Positions 63,509 to 64,000 of a stretch of DNA of 64,000 nt are shown here, one piece after another. Numbering within the stretch: the first letter of the stretch is position 1; every line of letters begins with the position of its first letter. This DNA is from Rhynchopus euleeides (lineage: Eukaryota; Euglenozoa; Diplonemea; Diplonemida; Diplonemidae): contig OY723274.1 in the NCBI GenBank assembly GCA_963210315.1, positions 1,612,001 to 1,676,000 on the forward strand. Direction: 5' to 3'. The notes beneath the pieces are model-generated. The model did no database searches and was not told the origin of the DNA. It saw nothing but the letters and a program-made list of their open reading frames with translations. The position numbers and the translations under genes are program-made.

Positions 63509-64000
63509 ATGGTCGCCACGGCGCAGCCTCCTGCTGCAGACGCATACCCTGGCGCTGCGCCGCAACCGCAGCGCGGTGCGGAGCACGTGGACCCGAGCGA
63601 CATCGACCTCCGGCCGGGGGACAACAACAAGCTGGCGCAGGTGCACGCGCAGTCGGTGCTGATGCAGAGCTACGCCACGCCGACCCTCCCGGTCGACGAC
63701 GTCGCCAGCGTCGCCGTGGCGCTTGCGACACCCCGCGACGCGACGCCGAAGCTGCACATCTTCGCGGTGAAGAACACCGGGCACGTCCTGCACCTGCAGC
63801 CGAGCCCCGCGTCGCCCACCGGGTGGGGGCAGGAGGACCTGTCGGTGCCCGGGCGGCAGGTGGTGCAGGTGGCCGCCGGGATGCATCTGGGTCAGCTGGA
63901 AGCCTTTGCGCTGGACACGAACCACGGGGTGTGGTACCGGGGCGCCCGGCCCGTGTACGCTGCCGGGAACACTGTTGCGCCGCACGAGCAGTCGTTCGCG
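63509..64000 (+). CDS. Lectin-like beta-propeller protein, N-terminal part (runs off window)
   Basis: From the ATG at 63509 the frame is open for 164 codons to the window edge. After a Pro/Ala-rich lead (MVATAQPPAADAYPG), two propeller-like strands pairs are seen: LHIFAVKNTGHVLHLQ with GWGQEDLSVPG, then LEAFALDTNHGVWYRG, about 45 residues apart. The pattern (hx(V/A)FA-x(4)-G-x-V-W/L-H) followed by W and a small-residue turn resembles PLL/tachylectin-type sugar-binding propellers. No signal peptide is evident. The codons are strongly GC-ending like the other genes. The assignment to a lectin family rests on pattern only. Confidence 0.65.
   Translation, partial: MVATAQPPAADAYPGAAPQPQRGAEHVDPSDIDLRPGDNNKLAQVHAQSVLMQSYATPTLPVDDVASVAVALATPRDATPKLHIFAVKNTGHVLHLQPSPASPTGWGQEDLSVPGRQVVQVAAGMHLGQLEAFALDTNHGVWYRGARPVYAAGNTVAPHEQSFA

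Overview
The window looks like nuclear DNA of a free-living or parasitic flagellated protist. It has spliceosomal introns with a tight GTATG donor and CAG acceptor. It carries a clear BBS2 gene, which implies a cilium or flagellum with a BBSome. It also has very large low-complexity proteins, GC-rich third codon positions, long poly-C/poly-G tracts and a dense load of inverted-repeat elements. I cannot name the species. An intron-bearing fornicate or similar flagellate would fit, but that is inference only. All convincing host genes lie on the + strand.

Left part (1-20.4 kb). This holds the 3' end of a coiled-coil, E/K/P-repeat protein (1-1236), a four-exon BBS2 (2931-5777), two neighbouring inverted-repeat elements (6611-8228), an intronless 2767-aa fibronectin-III-like protein (8632-16935), and a three-exon membrane protein with two PAN/apple-like modules (17511-20382).

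Middle part (20.4-37 kb). This is almost entirely repeats: CCTCCGGAGG clusters, nested terminal-inverted-repeat elements, and three minisatellite arrays at about 24.3-28.7, 28.9-30.1 and 30.8-31.4 kb. All three arrays have a 31-bp unit and share a CGGCCCA core, so they look like diverged products of one ancestor. Short coding-like islands sit between them. Further right are foldback elements, an 81/93-bp frame-keeping array interrupted by an A-tailed insertion, and the C-terminal part of a hAT transposase.

Right part (37-64 kb). This holds a three-exon receptor-like gene (dCache-like sensor, TM, HAMP-like, degenerate class III cyclase-like domain; 37431-40652) and a close paralogue of the PAN membrane protein (43110-46625). 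A foldback region (47.8-50.1 kb) encloses an element with an exact 6-bp target duplication and an old RNase H fossil. A second retroelement RNase H fossil lies at about 54.7 kb, followed by a 200-N gap, long gene-poor stretches, and the 5' end of a lectin-like propeller protein (63509-64000).

The two PAN proteins and the receptor gene share duplicated sequence. The two PAN genes have nearly identical ectodomain exons joined to dissimilar multi-pass domains. The first PAN gene and the receptor gene share a conserved upstream block of about 150 bp. This suggests a locally amplified, modular family of surface sensors. A 100-109-bp MITE family with 3-bp target duplications occurs four times, once inside an intron of the receptor gene.
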